Origin: Meghimatium bilineatum
Taxonomy: Eukaryota; Mollusca; Gastropoda; Stylommatophora; Philomycidae
Direction: 5' to 3'
NCBI GenBank assembly: GCA_034231615.1
Contig: CM067316.1
Location: forward strand, 62,581,353-62,645,352
DNA: 64,000 bases
Below are positions 33,971 to 44,589 of the stretch, one piece after another. Position numbers and translations under genes: made by a program. The notes under the pieces are model-generated. The model saw nothing but the letters and a program-made list of their open reading frames with translations. It was not told the origin of the DNA and ran no database searches. Within the stretch, counting starts at the first letter, position 1. Every line of letters starts with the position of its first letter.

Positions 33971-34169
33971 TCTGAAATAACTTGGGAAAATGCGATCTAT
34001 TGTTCATGTCGTTGTATCCTCTATGATGCAGTGTTTATGATGTATTCAGTAGGCGATACTTGGAACAAGGTAATAAAGTGTTGGTAGTCATTGGAAACAC
34101 ACAAATACACGAACATCAACGTTGCGAACAAAAATATAGGCTTACAGAGTTTAAATAGAATATCGTGAT

Positions 34170-34605
34170 GACCGTATTACTTTAGTAGCACCTCCAACAA
34201 CACAGACAATGAACAAACAATTATAAGACATAATTCCTTTGAGATGTGGATATATAGAAGAATAGGGAGAAAATCACGGAAAGAAGAAAACAAACACTAA
34301 CGTTATAATAACACTTCGTATGAAAAAAGAGCTATTCAATAAAATAAAAATCCAACAAATAAAATATTTTAGATATATTAATTAAAAGACATGAGACATT
34401 ATTGAAGAAATTTCTTGAGGGTATAGTCGAGAAGAGGCAAGCAATAGGTTGGAAGATAAAAGTTGGAGAGAAATATTACACGATGGACATGTTATAGTCT
34501 AGCCAAGTGCACCACCAAAGCAAGAGACATAGAATGCTTGAGGTCTGTTGGAGCCAACCTTCGTTGCGGAGACGGTACTTAGTGATGATCTTCATTTTCG
34601 TTACT
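34170..34605 (+). pseudogene. RT-A LINE C-terminal relic with 3' end
   Basis: Reading with shifts: FEMWIYRRIGRKSRKEENK, an IQ..NKIF..IKRH.TL block, ERNITRWTCYSLAKCTTKAR and SVGANLRCGDGT before the stop at 34,580. It corresponds residue block by residue block to the minus-strand copy at 16.0-16.4 kb. 5'-truncated. Confidence 0.8.
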
Positions 34606-34639
34606 GCATGCTTTCCTGTGAAGGACTGCAGGGAGGTTT

Positions 34640-34825
34640 TCTATGGACTGTGGAAATAAAGAACGCTTTGTCATAGCATACGCCGCGGCATGTACAGGAA
34701 GGATTGTAATTGTACCTCCGAAAGAAAAAATCATATCCCAACGTGTATTGAACCCGGGACTTCAAGGGTCTGAGAACGGCGTTCTAACAACAGGGCCATG
34801 CGCTCCACTTCATGGTCGTAAATAC
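34640..34825 (-). mobile_element. tRNA-derived SINE head
   Basis: On the minus strand a tRNA-like region has an A-box-like TGGCCCTGTTGTTAGAACGC (34,798 downward) and a B-box-like CGGGTTCAATAC (about 34,756-34,745). They are spaced as in a tRNA, with GACCCTTGAAGTCCC between. The acceptor stem is not conserved. It is followed by a body of about 100 bp. This head differs from the GAAGAA-tailed SINE family. No target duplication was found, so the right boundary is uncertain. Confidence 0.5.
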
Positions 34826-35059
34826 GTCTTTGGCAAGGGGTGGGACAGGAGAGGGATTACCTTTAGGAGAAAATAAATATTTTCTTGTTTTCGTAACATT
34901 TTTTTACCATGGGGGGGGGGGGTTGAGTGGGGGCGGATGTTTTATAGCCTGGTTCTCGGTACTAACGTACTGATTGCCTGGAAGGAGTTTTTCAATACGT
35001 TGCGGTTTTTTTTTCTACTGAATTCTAGATAGGACTATACCATGACCTTCTACTATATA

Positions 35060-35274
35060 AAAAGACCTACCTTCAGAATTACTTAGGACTTCATTCGCTA
35101 CGTTTTTTAAAAATTATTGTCATGATATTGGCTGTTCACTATTCATATACTTGCAGTCACCTTGGATATTTTTGGCAAGCGAGTCCAAGTATATAAACAG
35201 TGACCAACCAAAACATGACAATAATCAAAACAGTAAAGAATAAAGACCTAATTTATTCTGTGCAAAGGTCTTTT
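35060..35274. mobile_element. Foldback element with arms of about 100 bp
   Basis: AAAAGACCT at the left pairs with AGGTCTTTT at the right. Pairing continues inward with mismatches through TTATTGTCATG/CATGACAATAA and CATATACTTG/CAAGTATATA to a short centre near 35,165. The arm sequence is also found singly at 5.7, 31.2 and 32.2 kb (repeat P). Non-coding; most simply a foldback-type MITE. Confidence 0.65.
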
Positions 35275-35389
35275 AAAGCAGACGGTCATGCTAATATACA
35301 CTAGTGATACTAGTGAAAATTGGTTCAAAGACGTGATGCTCAGATTGACAAATTTCATCAGTAACGCTAAAATACTTATAGAAAAATAA

Positions 35390-37215
35390 TAATAGGCCTC
35401 TGTCTCTCTTTATGTGACGTGTCCTTTACTGAACGCTGTCCCCACTGCCACACTGTAAGCCTCTCGGTTCTGTGCATCTGCCCAGCTTCTTCCAATGTCA
35501 TATTCAGAAGGTCTTCGATGGCATATGCCCATCTAAGTCTTGTTCTGACTCTTGTACTCTTATCTGCAACTTTTTCCTCCATCATTAATCTTTCTAAACC
35601 ATTATGTCTCTGTATGTGTTCGAAATATGAAGTTTGTGTTTTTTATAGTTTTGAGGAGACATTCTTCTATGTTGAGATCTTTGCAAACATCTGCGTTGGT
35701 TCGTCTTTTCTGTCCATGATATTCTTACGACCTTTCTATCACATTTCACTTCGAATGCTGATATGTTCTTTTCCATTGCAGATGTCATTGCCCACATCTC
35801 ACAAACATATGTAAAAATATGTTCCCACTAGTAAGATATAGCTTTTTAAAAGTTGTAACTTTGCTTTTCTGTTGTCTATGTTATTGATTTTCATCTGTGA
35901 TGTTTTTGTAGGGCAAATGCGAATCTCTTTCTGATCTCGGCTGAGTAATCTCCTGTGGTGTTGATGGTTCGACGTGCGATATTCAAAGTTGTTCTTTGTT
36001 AATGACCACTGTAGGTGTGAGTTCATCTCTGCTTACATGCATTATTTTTGTCTTTTTTCATTGAGGAAAAGACTTAGTGCCTCGCTATGATGTTTGACTG
36101 ACATAATCATGTGTTCTAAAATTGTGGGACTCCTTAATATTAGTGTGGCGTCATCTGCATACCTAATTTCTGGAATTTCGTAGAATTTCCTCCGATATTA
36201 AGGAATTGAAATGATCTACAGTATGTTCCTACCAACACTGTGTTACCAGTGCCAAACCTGGTCTCTCTCATCTTCACATTACAGAAAGATAGTGGCATGT
36301 GAGATGAAATGCTTGAGGAAAGCTGCCGGGGTCACCAGGTATGATATATTAACAAATGAAAATATCAGGGAAAGAATAGGTATAATACATTGTACAGATT
36401 GCATAGATAGCAGATCAAGTGGTTTCGCCACATTATGAGAATGCATGACAAGCTGCCTGCACAGCCATATAACCAATTGAGATCAGGGTACAAAGCCAGA
36501 GGAAGACCACGGAAAAGATGGGTAGAAAACGTCAGGGACATCCTGAACAGACATGGTCATAGCACAGCCCAAGCCACACATCTGGCTTTAGAATGCAAGC
36601 TCGAGCTCCAATCACCCATACGCTTAACGGCAAGAGTGGATAACATACCCCCTGGGGAAAGACAATAGACATTAAAGGAAATGAAACTATTCATAACGTA
36701 GATCTTTCATACATTTTGCATAATGTTTCTGCATATATGTTGAACAGGTGTGGTGACAGTATGCAGCCCTGTATTTTCATACAAATTGTATAATGTTTCT
36801 GCATATATGTTGAACAGGTGTGGTGACAGTATAAAGCCATGTCTGACTCTTTTTGGATCTCAAACCAATCAGATATTTCTCCCTCGAGGCGAACAGAAGC
36901 CTGTTGTTCCTGATAAAGCATTTTAATGAGCGATATGAGATGGTGTGAGAAGCCCATGTTTCCCATTATGTTCCATAATTTCTGGCATGTTACACAGTCA
37001 AATACCTTAGAGTAGTCAATGAAACAGGTGTATATGACTGCATTGACCTCTCTACATTTCTCTATTATATTTCTCATGTTGAAGATGTGATCCCTAGTAG
37101 ACCTATCTCTGTTCTGTCTACAACCTGCCAGAATTATATTTATTTCTTTGTTCATATGTTGCTCCATTATAGTATCCCTACTGAACAGAATATCCCAGCA
37201 ATGATTGTTTGCAAC
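35390..37215 (-). pseudogene. RT-N LINE reverse transcriptase relic, split by RT-H
   Basis: Minus-strand order: RSTRDHIFNMRNIIEKCREV, catalytic-A block FIDYSKVFDCVTCQKLWNIM (aspartate kept), GNMGFSHHLISLIKMLYQEQ, ASVRLEGEISDWFE, and QGCILSPHLFNIYAE. This last block is present twice as a 70-bp duplication at 36,718-36,857. [RT-H insertion 36,215-36,670] follows, then PEIRYADDATLIL (about 36,145-36,170), NSHLQWSLTKNNFEYR, and after shifts EHIQRHNGLERLMMEEKVAD and the C-terminal AYAIEDLLNMTLEEAGQMHR. Both RT catalytic boxes survive, but the frame is broken many times. Confidence 0.85.
36215..36670 (+). pseudogene. RT-H LINE 3' fragment inserted into RT-N
   Basis: Reading MFLPTLCYQCQTWSLSSSHY, CEMKCLRKAAGVTRYDILTN, a shift, then MRMHDKLPAQPYNQLRSGYK, ARGRPRKRWVENVRDILNRH and VDNIPPGERQ-stop. 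It lies antisense within RT-N between the QGCILSPHL block and the YADD box. Flanks ATTAAGGAATTGAAATGA (36,197-36,214) and ATTAAAGGAAATGAAAC (36,671-36,687) look like a decayed target duplication. Confidence 0.8.
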
Positions 37216-38005
37216 ACACTATTTCTGTAACGTGACAATCCCATAAAATATCTGTGTATATTTAACTTCTCTGAGTAGGAGACTTCTCAAACTATTACAC
37301 ACATATGTTGCTCGACATTGCACACCAATGTTGCTCGACATTGCACAAGTGAGTAGGAGACTTTTCAAACCATTGCACACCGATGTTGTATGACATTGCA
37401 CACAGATGATTGCAACATTGCACACTTATGATTGCAACACTGCACACCGGTGAGAACTTGTTGCTGTCCATAAATTACTTCCACACTATAGATTGTTAAT
37501 TTTTTTAACACTCCCCCCCTGTTAACAAACGATCAAGAATTCAGGGACTCCACGACCTTCTGCGAAATGTTGGCGTAAAGCATGGACAACCCCATTCAGT
37601 CATTTGTCTATGAAATAAAATAAAGCTGTGGAGATGCCAACCTATTAAACATAAGAGGTAAGAACTAATCGCTAGTCATTCCTGGGGATCGAAGCAACAA
37701 AAATATGTCTACATCTAGAAAGCCATGTTTGAATGCAACTGTAGGCCCTAAATCTTTTCTTTCCCACACTAAACCATGACCGGGCCAGGGTAAATGTCTG
37801 TATACAGGACGTAAACATTACCTAAAAAACAACTGTCAAGAATTCAGGGGCTTAATTATATCAACAAAATGTGTGTACCTCCCCTCCTTAACAACATTTT
37901 TGCAGAAAAAAAGTAAGAAAATGCTAAATGGTTATTTCAATTATTTAGAAGAAATATTCAAATTCAAACAATTTAATATTGGTGCATAAAAGCAGCAGTG
38001 TTAAT
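37216..38005. other. Short degenerate 23-bp repeat (37,300-37,450), then unassigned
   Basis: Five or six diverged copies of GACATTGCACACCAATGTTG-type units. TCAAGAATTCAGGG occurs at about 37,532 and 37,838, and C-runs are present. No gene. Confidence 0.5.
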
Positions 38006-38009
38006 GCAA

Positions 38010-38312
38010 ACTTTTGCCAAACCACCTTCCCTCTTGTCGACAGCTGCTTGTTAAACTTATGTCAAACCACCTTCCCTCTTGTCAACAGCTGTTAAACTTT
38101 TGTCAAACCACCTTCCCTCTTGTCAACAGCTGCTTGTTAAACTTAAGTCAAACCACCTTCCCTCTTGTCAACAGCTGCTTGTTAAACTTATGTCAAACCA
38201 CCTTCCCTCTTGTCAACAGCTGCTTGTTAAACTTATGTCAAATCACCTTCCCTCTTGTCAACAGCTGTTAAACTTTTGTCAAACCACCTTCCCTCTTGTC
38301 AACAGCTGTTAA
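38010..38312. repeat. 45/38-bp minisatellite
   Basis: Seven copies around CAAACCACCTTCCCTCTTGT plus CAACAGCTG. The 45-bp form has CTTGTTAAACTTATG and the 38-bp form lacks part of it. It ends next to a run of 16 C at 38,325-38,340. Confidence 0.92.
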
Positions 38313-39370
38313 ACCTTTTCAGAACTCCCCCCCCCCCCCCCAATACAAATTTTTTTTTTCAATGTAATATATAGACATTCCCTAATATTTTTTGTGGAGA
38401 TATTTATGGTGAAGTTATTACAAAAGATTTGTGTCACACTGCTGGCGATTAGTGCCAGATGGACAAATAGGCCTATTGTTTTAGTCTTGTCTGCAGTATT
38501 TTTATGTCAGTGCTTTTATCAGCAACAACTTAAAATGAACAAAGTCGAATGTTGATCAGGCTGACTGCTAGACCTTGGTAAGATTATACTTTGTCCTATT
38601 GCTTGTAGATAAGCTTAATTATCTCAAAAAGCAATTCTAAGATGACGTAAAGGGAGCCAGATGGCTCTCCCCCTGGGCTCATGGATACCCATTGCTTAAA
38701 AATGACTACAGATAATTAATTTGAAATTGGAGAGCGAGGGCACATGTCCATAAGGTGGGGGCACAGGATGGTAACTGTTTTGGACAAAATTAAGTAAGGG
38801 TATATATTAAACAATACACCCTAAGAAGCCGTGTGTTCTAAAGAAGCTATATGATTTTTATGTCCCTCGTGGACCATAGGAGAAAAATATCACAAAAGGA
38901 ACCATAGTAAAAATTTGAGAACCACTGATCTAGAACAATGGTTCTCAATCTTTTCTGACCAGTGGTCTCCTTTTGGTCAATTTTCTCTGGAGCTTAAAAA
39001 GCTTGTTCCCTTTCCTCAAGACTTGTTACTATATATTTCAACTAAATATCATTCACATTGTCACCTTTTTGTGGCCCTCTAGATATTCTGTGGTCCAACT
39101 TACTTCTCCCTAGACAGGTTTGTAACAGGTTTTTCATTGATTTAACAAAAACCTCTGAGACTATCAACAGAAATGGACTATGGAAGATCATATGAAAGTT
39201 GGACAGTCCCAATACATTTATCAAGACTGTCCAGTAAGGCGATAGGAGAACCTGTGTGCTAATATTTATACAATAAGCTAAGTTTTATGATATTCTGCGT
39301 AAACACAGTGACCTATCAACTTTCTCCATTACTTCTTCACCCAAAGATCACGATGGAAATTTTAAAAAAG
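38313..39370. other. Two abutting hAT-like termini in spacer
   Basis: At 38,917-38,927 GAGAACCACTG (a right end) is followed by the 8 bases ATCTAGAA and then CAATGGTTCTCAATC at 38,936 (a left end). Two such elements seem to share one target octamer. Their other ends are not recognisable. No coding frame. Confidence 0.4.
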
Positions 39371-39374
39371 ATAC

Positions 39375-39845
39375 TATCTACAATTTCTATACCAACACTG
39401 CTACCAATGTCAAACATGAAATTGTTTAACAGCCTTGCAGCAGAGGGAAATCTTTACATTTGAAATGAAGTGTCTGAGAAAAGCTGCAATGGTTACCAAA
39501 CTAGATAAAATAAGAAATGAAGAAATTAGAAGAGTTGGTATAATATCATGTATCGAACATATTGAGAGACAGCAAGTAAAATGGTTCTGTCAACTTATGA
39601 GAATTAACCCAAACCAAATACCAATACGAGCATATAACAAAAGAATATCCGGGTGTAAGGCCAAAGATAGACATAGAAAACAGTGGATAGAAAACATCAT
39701 GATAGCCTTGAACAAACATGGCCTAAATGCAACCAGAGCGACACATCTGGCCTTGACACGACAGCTTAAGCCCCCACCACTATGCTTAACGTCAAGTGTG
39801 AATGCGATCAACAATCATTCACCTGGGGACAGACAATAGACAATA
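39375..39845 (+). pseudogene. RT-H LINE 3' part, nearly open
   Basis: Reading STISIPTLLPMSNMKLFNSL (with a shift), then an open stretch FEMKCLRKAAMVTKLDKIRN, GIISCIEHIERQQVKWFCQL, NPNQIPIRAYNKRISGCKAK, RKQWIENIMIALNKHGLNAT, ending SVNAINNHSPGDRQ-stop at 39,837. This is the best preserved RT-H C-terminus in the window and the reference for the other two. Confidence 0.85.
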
Positions 39846-39859
39846 TAGTCCAGTAGTTT

Positions 39860-40820
39860 CATGAGGGCATAATGACCCATGTACTAAGTGACTGGGAGCT
39901 GTCAGATGCATTTCCAGTTACGAATGATGTTAAAAAGGGGGCTGCAAGCTGGCCCCAACACTTTTCATCATGATTTTTACTGCCCTGCTCATAGGCAGTT
40001 TCCAGGGTTGTGAAAAAGATGCAATAAAAATTAAATATAGGACAGATTAAAGAGCTATTTAATCTCAGATTACTACAAGCATCCACCAAGACCACAAGCA
40101 TCCACCAAGACCACAAGCATCCACCAAGACCACAAGCATCCACCAAGACCACAAGCATCCACCAAGACCACAAGCATCCACCAAGACTACAAGCATCCAC
40201 CAGACTACAAGCATCCACCAAGACCACAAGCATCCACCAAGACCACAAGCATCCACCAAGACCACAAGCATCCACCAAGACCACAAGCATCCACCAAGAC
40301 CACAAGCATCCACCAAGACTACAAGCATCCACCAAGACCACAAGCATCCACCAAGACTACAAGCATCCACCAAGACCACAAGCATCACCAAGACTACAAG
40401 CATCCACCAAGACCACAAGCATCCACCAAGACCACAAGCATCCACCAAGACGACAAGCATCCACCAAGACCACAAGCATCCACCAAGACCACAAGCATCC
40501 ACCAAGACCACAAGCATCCACCAAGACCACAAGCATCCACCAAGACCACAAGCATCCACCAAGACCACAAGCATCCACCAAGACCACAAGCATCCACCAA
40601 GACCACAAGCATCCACCAAGACTACAAGCATCCACCAAGGTGAAAGAGATAGCCATGACAAATGTGCTGTTTGCTGATGACTGTGCACTCACTGCCAGCT
40701 CTGAGAAAGATATGCAAGCCAGCATGGTCAAGTTTTCTACAGCTTGTGATATATTTGGTCTGACCATTAACACCAAGAAAACAGAGGTCATGTTTCAATC
40801 TTCTCCTGGTCAATAGTCAC
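39860..40820 (+). pseudogene. RT-K LINE reverse transcriptase, interrupted by a 19-bp array
   Basis: Reading HVLSDWELSDAFPVTNDVKK, GCKLAPTLF-like (one indel), IMIFTALLIGSFQGCEKDA, IKIKYRTD and LQASTK. The array follows, and the frame then resumes VKEIAMTNVLFADDCALTAS, MQASMVKFSTACDIFGLTIN and TKKTEVMFQSSPG. LFADD is the catalytic box. The array sits exactly after LQASTK, whose codons are its repeat unit. The relic is truncated on both sides: RT-H lies at its left and an RT-A fragment at its right. Confidence 0.87.
40072..40640. repeat. 19-bp minisatellite within the RT-K RT domain
   Basis: About 30 copies of CAAGCATCCACCAAGACCA (19 bp). The founding sequence ACAAGCATCCACCAAGG (codons for QASTK) is still joined to RT-K at both edges. 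Units are nearly identical, with ACT/ACC and one ACG variant plus two short deletions. The 19-bp period rotates the frame, giving long artefactual minus ORFs. Confidence 0.95.
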
Positions 40821-40834
40821 ATGACCAAGTTATC

Positions 40835-40990
40835 AAGATCATTAACAATTTAATATCTAAACAAATTACAAACAAACTAAAAATGAGAATTTTTTATAAA
40901 ATGCTACATCTATTCTATATTGATGTATGGCTCTGAAACATGGACAATGAACAAACAACTAGAAGACAGAATTGTTGCCTTTGAGATGTG
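40835..40990 (+). pseudogene. RT-A LINE fragment
   Basis: NNLISKQITNKLKMRI, a frameshifted YIYSILMYGSETWTMNKQL-like segment, then RIVAFEMWI. It is joined directly to RT-K on the left and to antisense RT-I on the right, an association made by insertion or rearrangement. Confidence 0.75.
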
Positions 40991-41545
40991 GATATGTCAT
41001 GTGATGTATTCTCTCCAGAATGTTGTCTTTCTAATGAACTCCCTGAACCTGTCTCTGTCTTGGGCTATGTAGTTTGCAATTTCCAACAACATATTCATGT
41101 TATCTTTAATGTCATCAGTCCATTGTCATCTTGGTCTGCCTTTCCTCCTCCGTCTAGGTGCTCTGCCCTCCATTATTTGTCTTTCTAAACAGCTGTGTTT
41201 CTTTATATGACCAATAAGGTGTAGTTTTCATTTTGCTACTGCGTTTAGTAGCCAACCTTCTGGAATCTTCAATGTGTTTATAATATCTAAGTTTCTCTTT
41301 TTTTCCTTCCATGATATTCTAAGTATCCTTCTGTAGCATTTCATCTCAAAGGCGTTGATCTTCTTTGTCGCTGTTTTACAGCCATATGTAGCAACAAGAA
41401 AAATAAAAGTTCATAGCATTAGCAGTTTCATTTCTATTTTGTTATTTTTTCCATATGTTTTTCAACCGTGTTATTTTACAATATGCCTTTGCCAATCTCT
41501 TCCTTATCTCCGCCATGCAATCTTCATTGCTGAGACAGAACTTAA
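40991..41545 (-). pseudogene. RT-I LINE C-terminal relic
   Basis: Minus-strand reading: AEIRKRLAKAYCKITRLKNI, a broken YGCETW and EMLQKDT segment, NIMEGKKEKLRYYKHIEDSR, LIGHIKKHSCLERQIMEGRA, PRRRRKGRPR, DDIKDNMNMLLEIANYIAQD and RDRFREFIRKTTFWREYI near 40,995. It parallels the longer RT-I copy at 57.8-59.4 kb. Confidence 0.82.
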
Positions 41546-43030
41546 TGATGATGAATTAAAACCAAATAATAAAGATCAAATAAAATGATAATGTCAATAA
41601 TAAAAAAAGAACATGCTGTCATTATAATCATTATTTTATTTTGTGTGATATAAAAATGTATACAAGATAAAACATACAGATTTTTGTATGTAGATTTCAA
41701 AATGATATCCCCAGAAATTGGTATCACAAATGTACCTGCAACACCAACAAGTCCGGTTTTATTGTTTCCATTAATTCTAGATACAAGTTATTCATCTGGT
41801 ACTAGTATACATTTATACCAAACACAATAGTGTTAAAAACTATACATTGTATGATGTTAAGTACAGTGTATATATTATGCGATATTCATTTGAAATATAT
41901 ATTTTAAAATAACATTCAGTATATTGTGCCACTAAAATAAGCTGGATCATGCAGTGACAATATTTAATTGTAATACAAATAATAACTTTAATGTTGAGCT
42001 TCTTTAATCTTTGTGCCTTTTTGCCTTTTTTAAAAAGTAGTTCAATGTTTTTTTTATAACTTGAACATAATGAAATGATTTTGTTTCTTTTCATGCTGTG
42101 GGAAACAGAATTGGATAGATTATTACAGTTTGGTCAACAAATTCTAAATTTTCCTGGTGTATGTGGTCTTTGTATATCTGTATCTGTTATTTACTCACAT
42201 GACTTAATATTATTTCTATTATTAAAATTTAAGATTGAAAACTGTAGATGAAATGCATGTGAAATCTGGTTACTCAATAAACAATAGATTTGTTAAATTA
42301 CACCAAAGGTTGTTGATTTTGAAAGCAAAGAAGAATATTAAAATTAAGATGACAATTTTTCTTAAGCCCTATATTTCATATCATTTATTCTGTGTCCAGA
42401 TGATATAGTTTTTAAATATTTCTATTTTATGATGATCTACTTCCTGTCCTGGTATATATTCCCTTTTCTTTCAGGTCAAGATTATATTATAGTCAAAATT
42501 AATCAAAACCACTCTCAGAAATGGAAACAATTGTACAAAACTGTAAAACAAAATTTTAAATAACATCTATTTGAAAAATTTGAGCTTAAAAAAAAAAAGA
42601 AAAACCATACAATGTAATCAAAAACAGCTTGCAAGTAGAATAGTCATGCTATAAAAATACACAGTAGACAAAACTGGGACAGCAGGGAAAATCAACAAGT
42701 AATGCCACTGTAAGCAATATTAGTAGTCAACCTGAAGCCATTAAGTAGTAGTTTACATGATTTAAAATATAGAAACTAGAATAATGAAACAAACAAAAAT
42801 ACCATAAGAAAGCAATGCACTAAATACTAGTTTTAATATAATTCAACTAATAGAAAAAATATAACTAAATACCACAACAAAATATCTATCACCAAATTTA
42901 TGTATAAAAGTAAAAAGTACAGCAGTTTTTAATAAAATGCAGCCACAGATAAAGTAAACATTCTGACCAAATAATTAAGTTCAGAGACATTTGAAGCTCT
43001 TGCATTAACCTTTTTATCACAGTAATATAT
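41546..43030. other. AT-rich, repeat-poor stretch
   Basis: No array, LINE or TIR signature in 1.5 kb, which is unusual for this window. ORFs here (for example minus 41,840-42,094) are K/I/Y-rich and look like chance. Several minus-strand AATAAA sites exist, so it could be 3' UTR or intron of the unknown minus-strand sequence upstream. Confidence 0.4.
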
Positions 43031-43039
43031 CCAGAACCC

Positions 43040-43410
43040 ATCATAAAAGTACAGATTTTAGCGGCTTACTGACACAGCGAGTCTTCTTAAGTGACTTTTC
43101 CAGCGGCTTGTTAGGGATGAAGATTTCATAAAAGTAAACTAGTAGAACCTTGTTTCACGACCTCACAGGAAATCCTGGAAACAAACTTGTCCAACAAAGC
43201 AATGTATGACAAGATGTTTGATGTTATGACGCCTGCTTGGAAGTTATCTCTAATCTGCTGGGAGGGAATCACTCCTTTATTTTCAGCATGTACCAAGCTT
43301 GCTAAAGGTTCTTGGCAAAGTTATCCTGAATCTTTAAAAAACCTGTCCAATTCTTGACAAAGTCAGAGTTCAGACACGTGAAAGAAAACTCTGGAAGTCT
43401 TTACATTCAT
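43040..43410 (-). pseudogene. Unidentified decayed coding segment U1
   Basis: Minus-strand frames give protein-like text: NSDFVKNWTGFLKIQDNFAK, then (another frame, 63 codons open to a TGA near 43,128) EPLASLVHAENKGVIPSQQI and VITSNILSYIALLDKFVSRI, then YEIFIPNKPLEKSLKKTRCV. Frame changes fall between the blocks, so it is probably a relic. Composition is unlike array or chance ORFs. I do not recognise a family; it could be a transposase-type protein or a host pseudogene. Confidence 0.45.
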
Positions 43411-43592
43411 CTGTTTTATCAGAAAACAATCTAAATTCAAAAATAAAAGTTGCAATGTTTAACACAGGGAAACAGTGCAAGCCAGTATTACCTTAAGAGT
43501 TACATACAAGTATATCTGGTGCAGTAAAATAGTGATCATATTACCTTGATCAACATAAAATAAATTGGTGTAACAGGAGTATCTGCTCATAT

Positions 43593-43864
43593 CAACATGT
43601 TTTTGGAGCTTGAAAAGAGATAAATTAATAGCAACAGTTACTTACTATGCATATCATAGGAGGTAACTAAGGAGGTTTGGGGAGGAGTTCACTGTCACAT
43701 CCCATTGAAGGTTAAACTAACCTAGAAGCCATGCTGCAGTTGAATGTGCCAGGCTAAAATATATTGCAGCTAAACTGTAAAACATGGCACACCACATTTT
43801 GTTCCCTGGACTTCTTCCTGGTAATCTACAGGAGTTTGAGAATGGACACAGAAGAAGAAGCGTG
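43593..43864 (+). mobile_element. SINE-like element, long form, diverged
   Basis: A 272-bp copy aligned along its length to 6,080-6,358: GGAGCTTGAAAAGAGA, AATAGCAACA, GGTAACTAAGGAGGTTTGG, GGACTTCTTCCTGGTAATCT, GGAGTTTGAGAATGGACAC and a GAAGAA tail. Flanks TGCTCATAT at 43,584-43,592 and 43,865-43,873 form a 9-bp target duplication. Confidence 0.75.
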
Positions 43865-43873
43865 TGCTCATAT

Positions 43874-44589
43874 TTCCTTGAGTATTTTTAACAAATAACA
43901 ATGACACAAGAAAAAAAAAGTGTCAGCTAATTTTCCCTCGGGAAGCATGAAGGACATCAACAAGAATACCTGTTTATCTACCTAATACATGGAATATGAC
44001 AATATATATGAATGAATCTATGGCAAAAATTGCAAATATGGCACCTCGGGCAAATATTAAATTTTAAGGTAACTATATTGACGTTCTATGCTTGTCACCA
44101 ATTCATCACAAATGTGTGTGTGCATACATGAATGTTTATGTGTGTGCATACATGAATGTTTATGTGTGTGCATGCATGTGTAGTATGACCTTTGAAATAG
44201 ACCAAGATACATGGGAACAATTTGCACAAAATAGATCTACATGGCGCTCTACAGTCAAAAAGGGTGCATTATCTTGTGAAAAGAGGAGAAATACTGCAGC
44301 TCAATAGCAGAGAGTAGCTAGAAAGTCACAGATAGACTAAAATCTGCTTTCAGTGGTCATTCCATACTTGAACTGTGCAAGGACATTTACAACTAAAATA
44401 TGGCTTATTAGCCATGTACAAACTATTAGGCATGGACATAATTCTAACTGAATTTTCAAAAGTGGATGTAAAAAATTGTCATTATCACTTGTGATGTATG
44501 AATGAATGTACGAGATAGCATGCGTGTACAAGTATGCGCGTATGCGCACACACACAGTATATATATTTATATATATATATATATATATG
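43874..44589 (+). pseudogene. RT-D fragment (44,175-44,306) and CA/AT microsatellite
   Basis: 44,175-44,306 reads SMTFEIDQDTWEQFAQNRST then WRSTVKKGALSCEKRRNTAA-stop, the SLKSFxIDPDTWExLAQDRxxWRSxVxxGA pattern of RT-D C-termini. Upstream is a 24-bp duplication (GCATACATGAATGTTTATGT) and downstream (44,530-44,590) a GCGCACACACAC..(AT)n microsatellite. Confidence 0.7.

Noticed and set aside
38880-39260. Complete hAT element at 38,936 ending near 39,255
   Set aside because: GGAGAACCTGTG at 39,245 only weakly resembles the required GAGAACCACTG and the flanking octamer does not match ATCTAGAA.
39859-40791. Minus-strand ORFs rich in LVVLVDACGLGGCLWSWW
   Set aside because: Antisense translation of the 19-bp array in RT-K; the real (dead) frame is on the plus strand.
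41840-42094. 84-codon minus ORF (MKRNKIISLCSS..)
   Set aside because: Lysine/isoleucine/tyrosine bias expected of AT-rich chance frames; no domain, no splice context.
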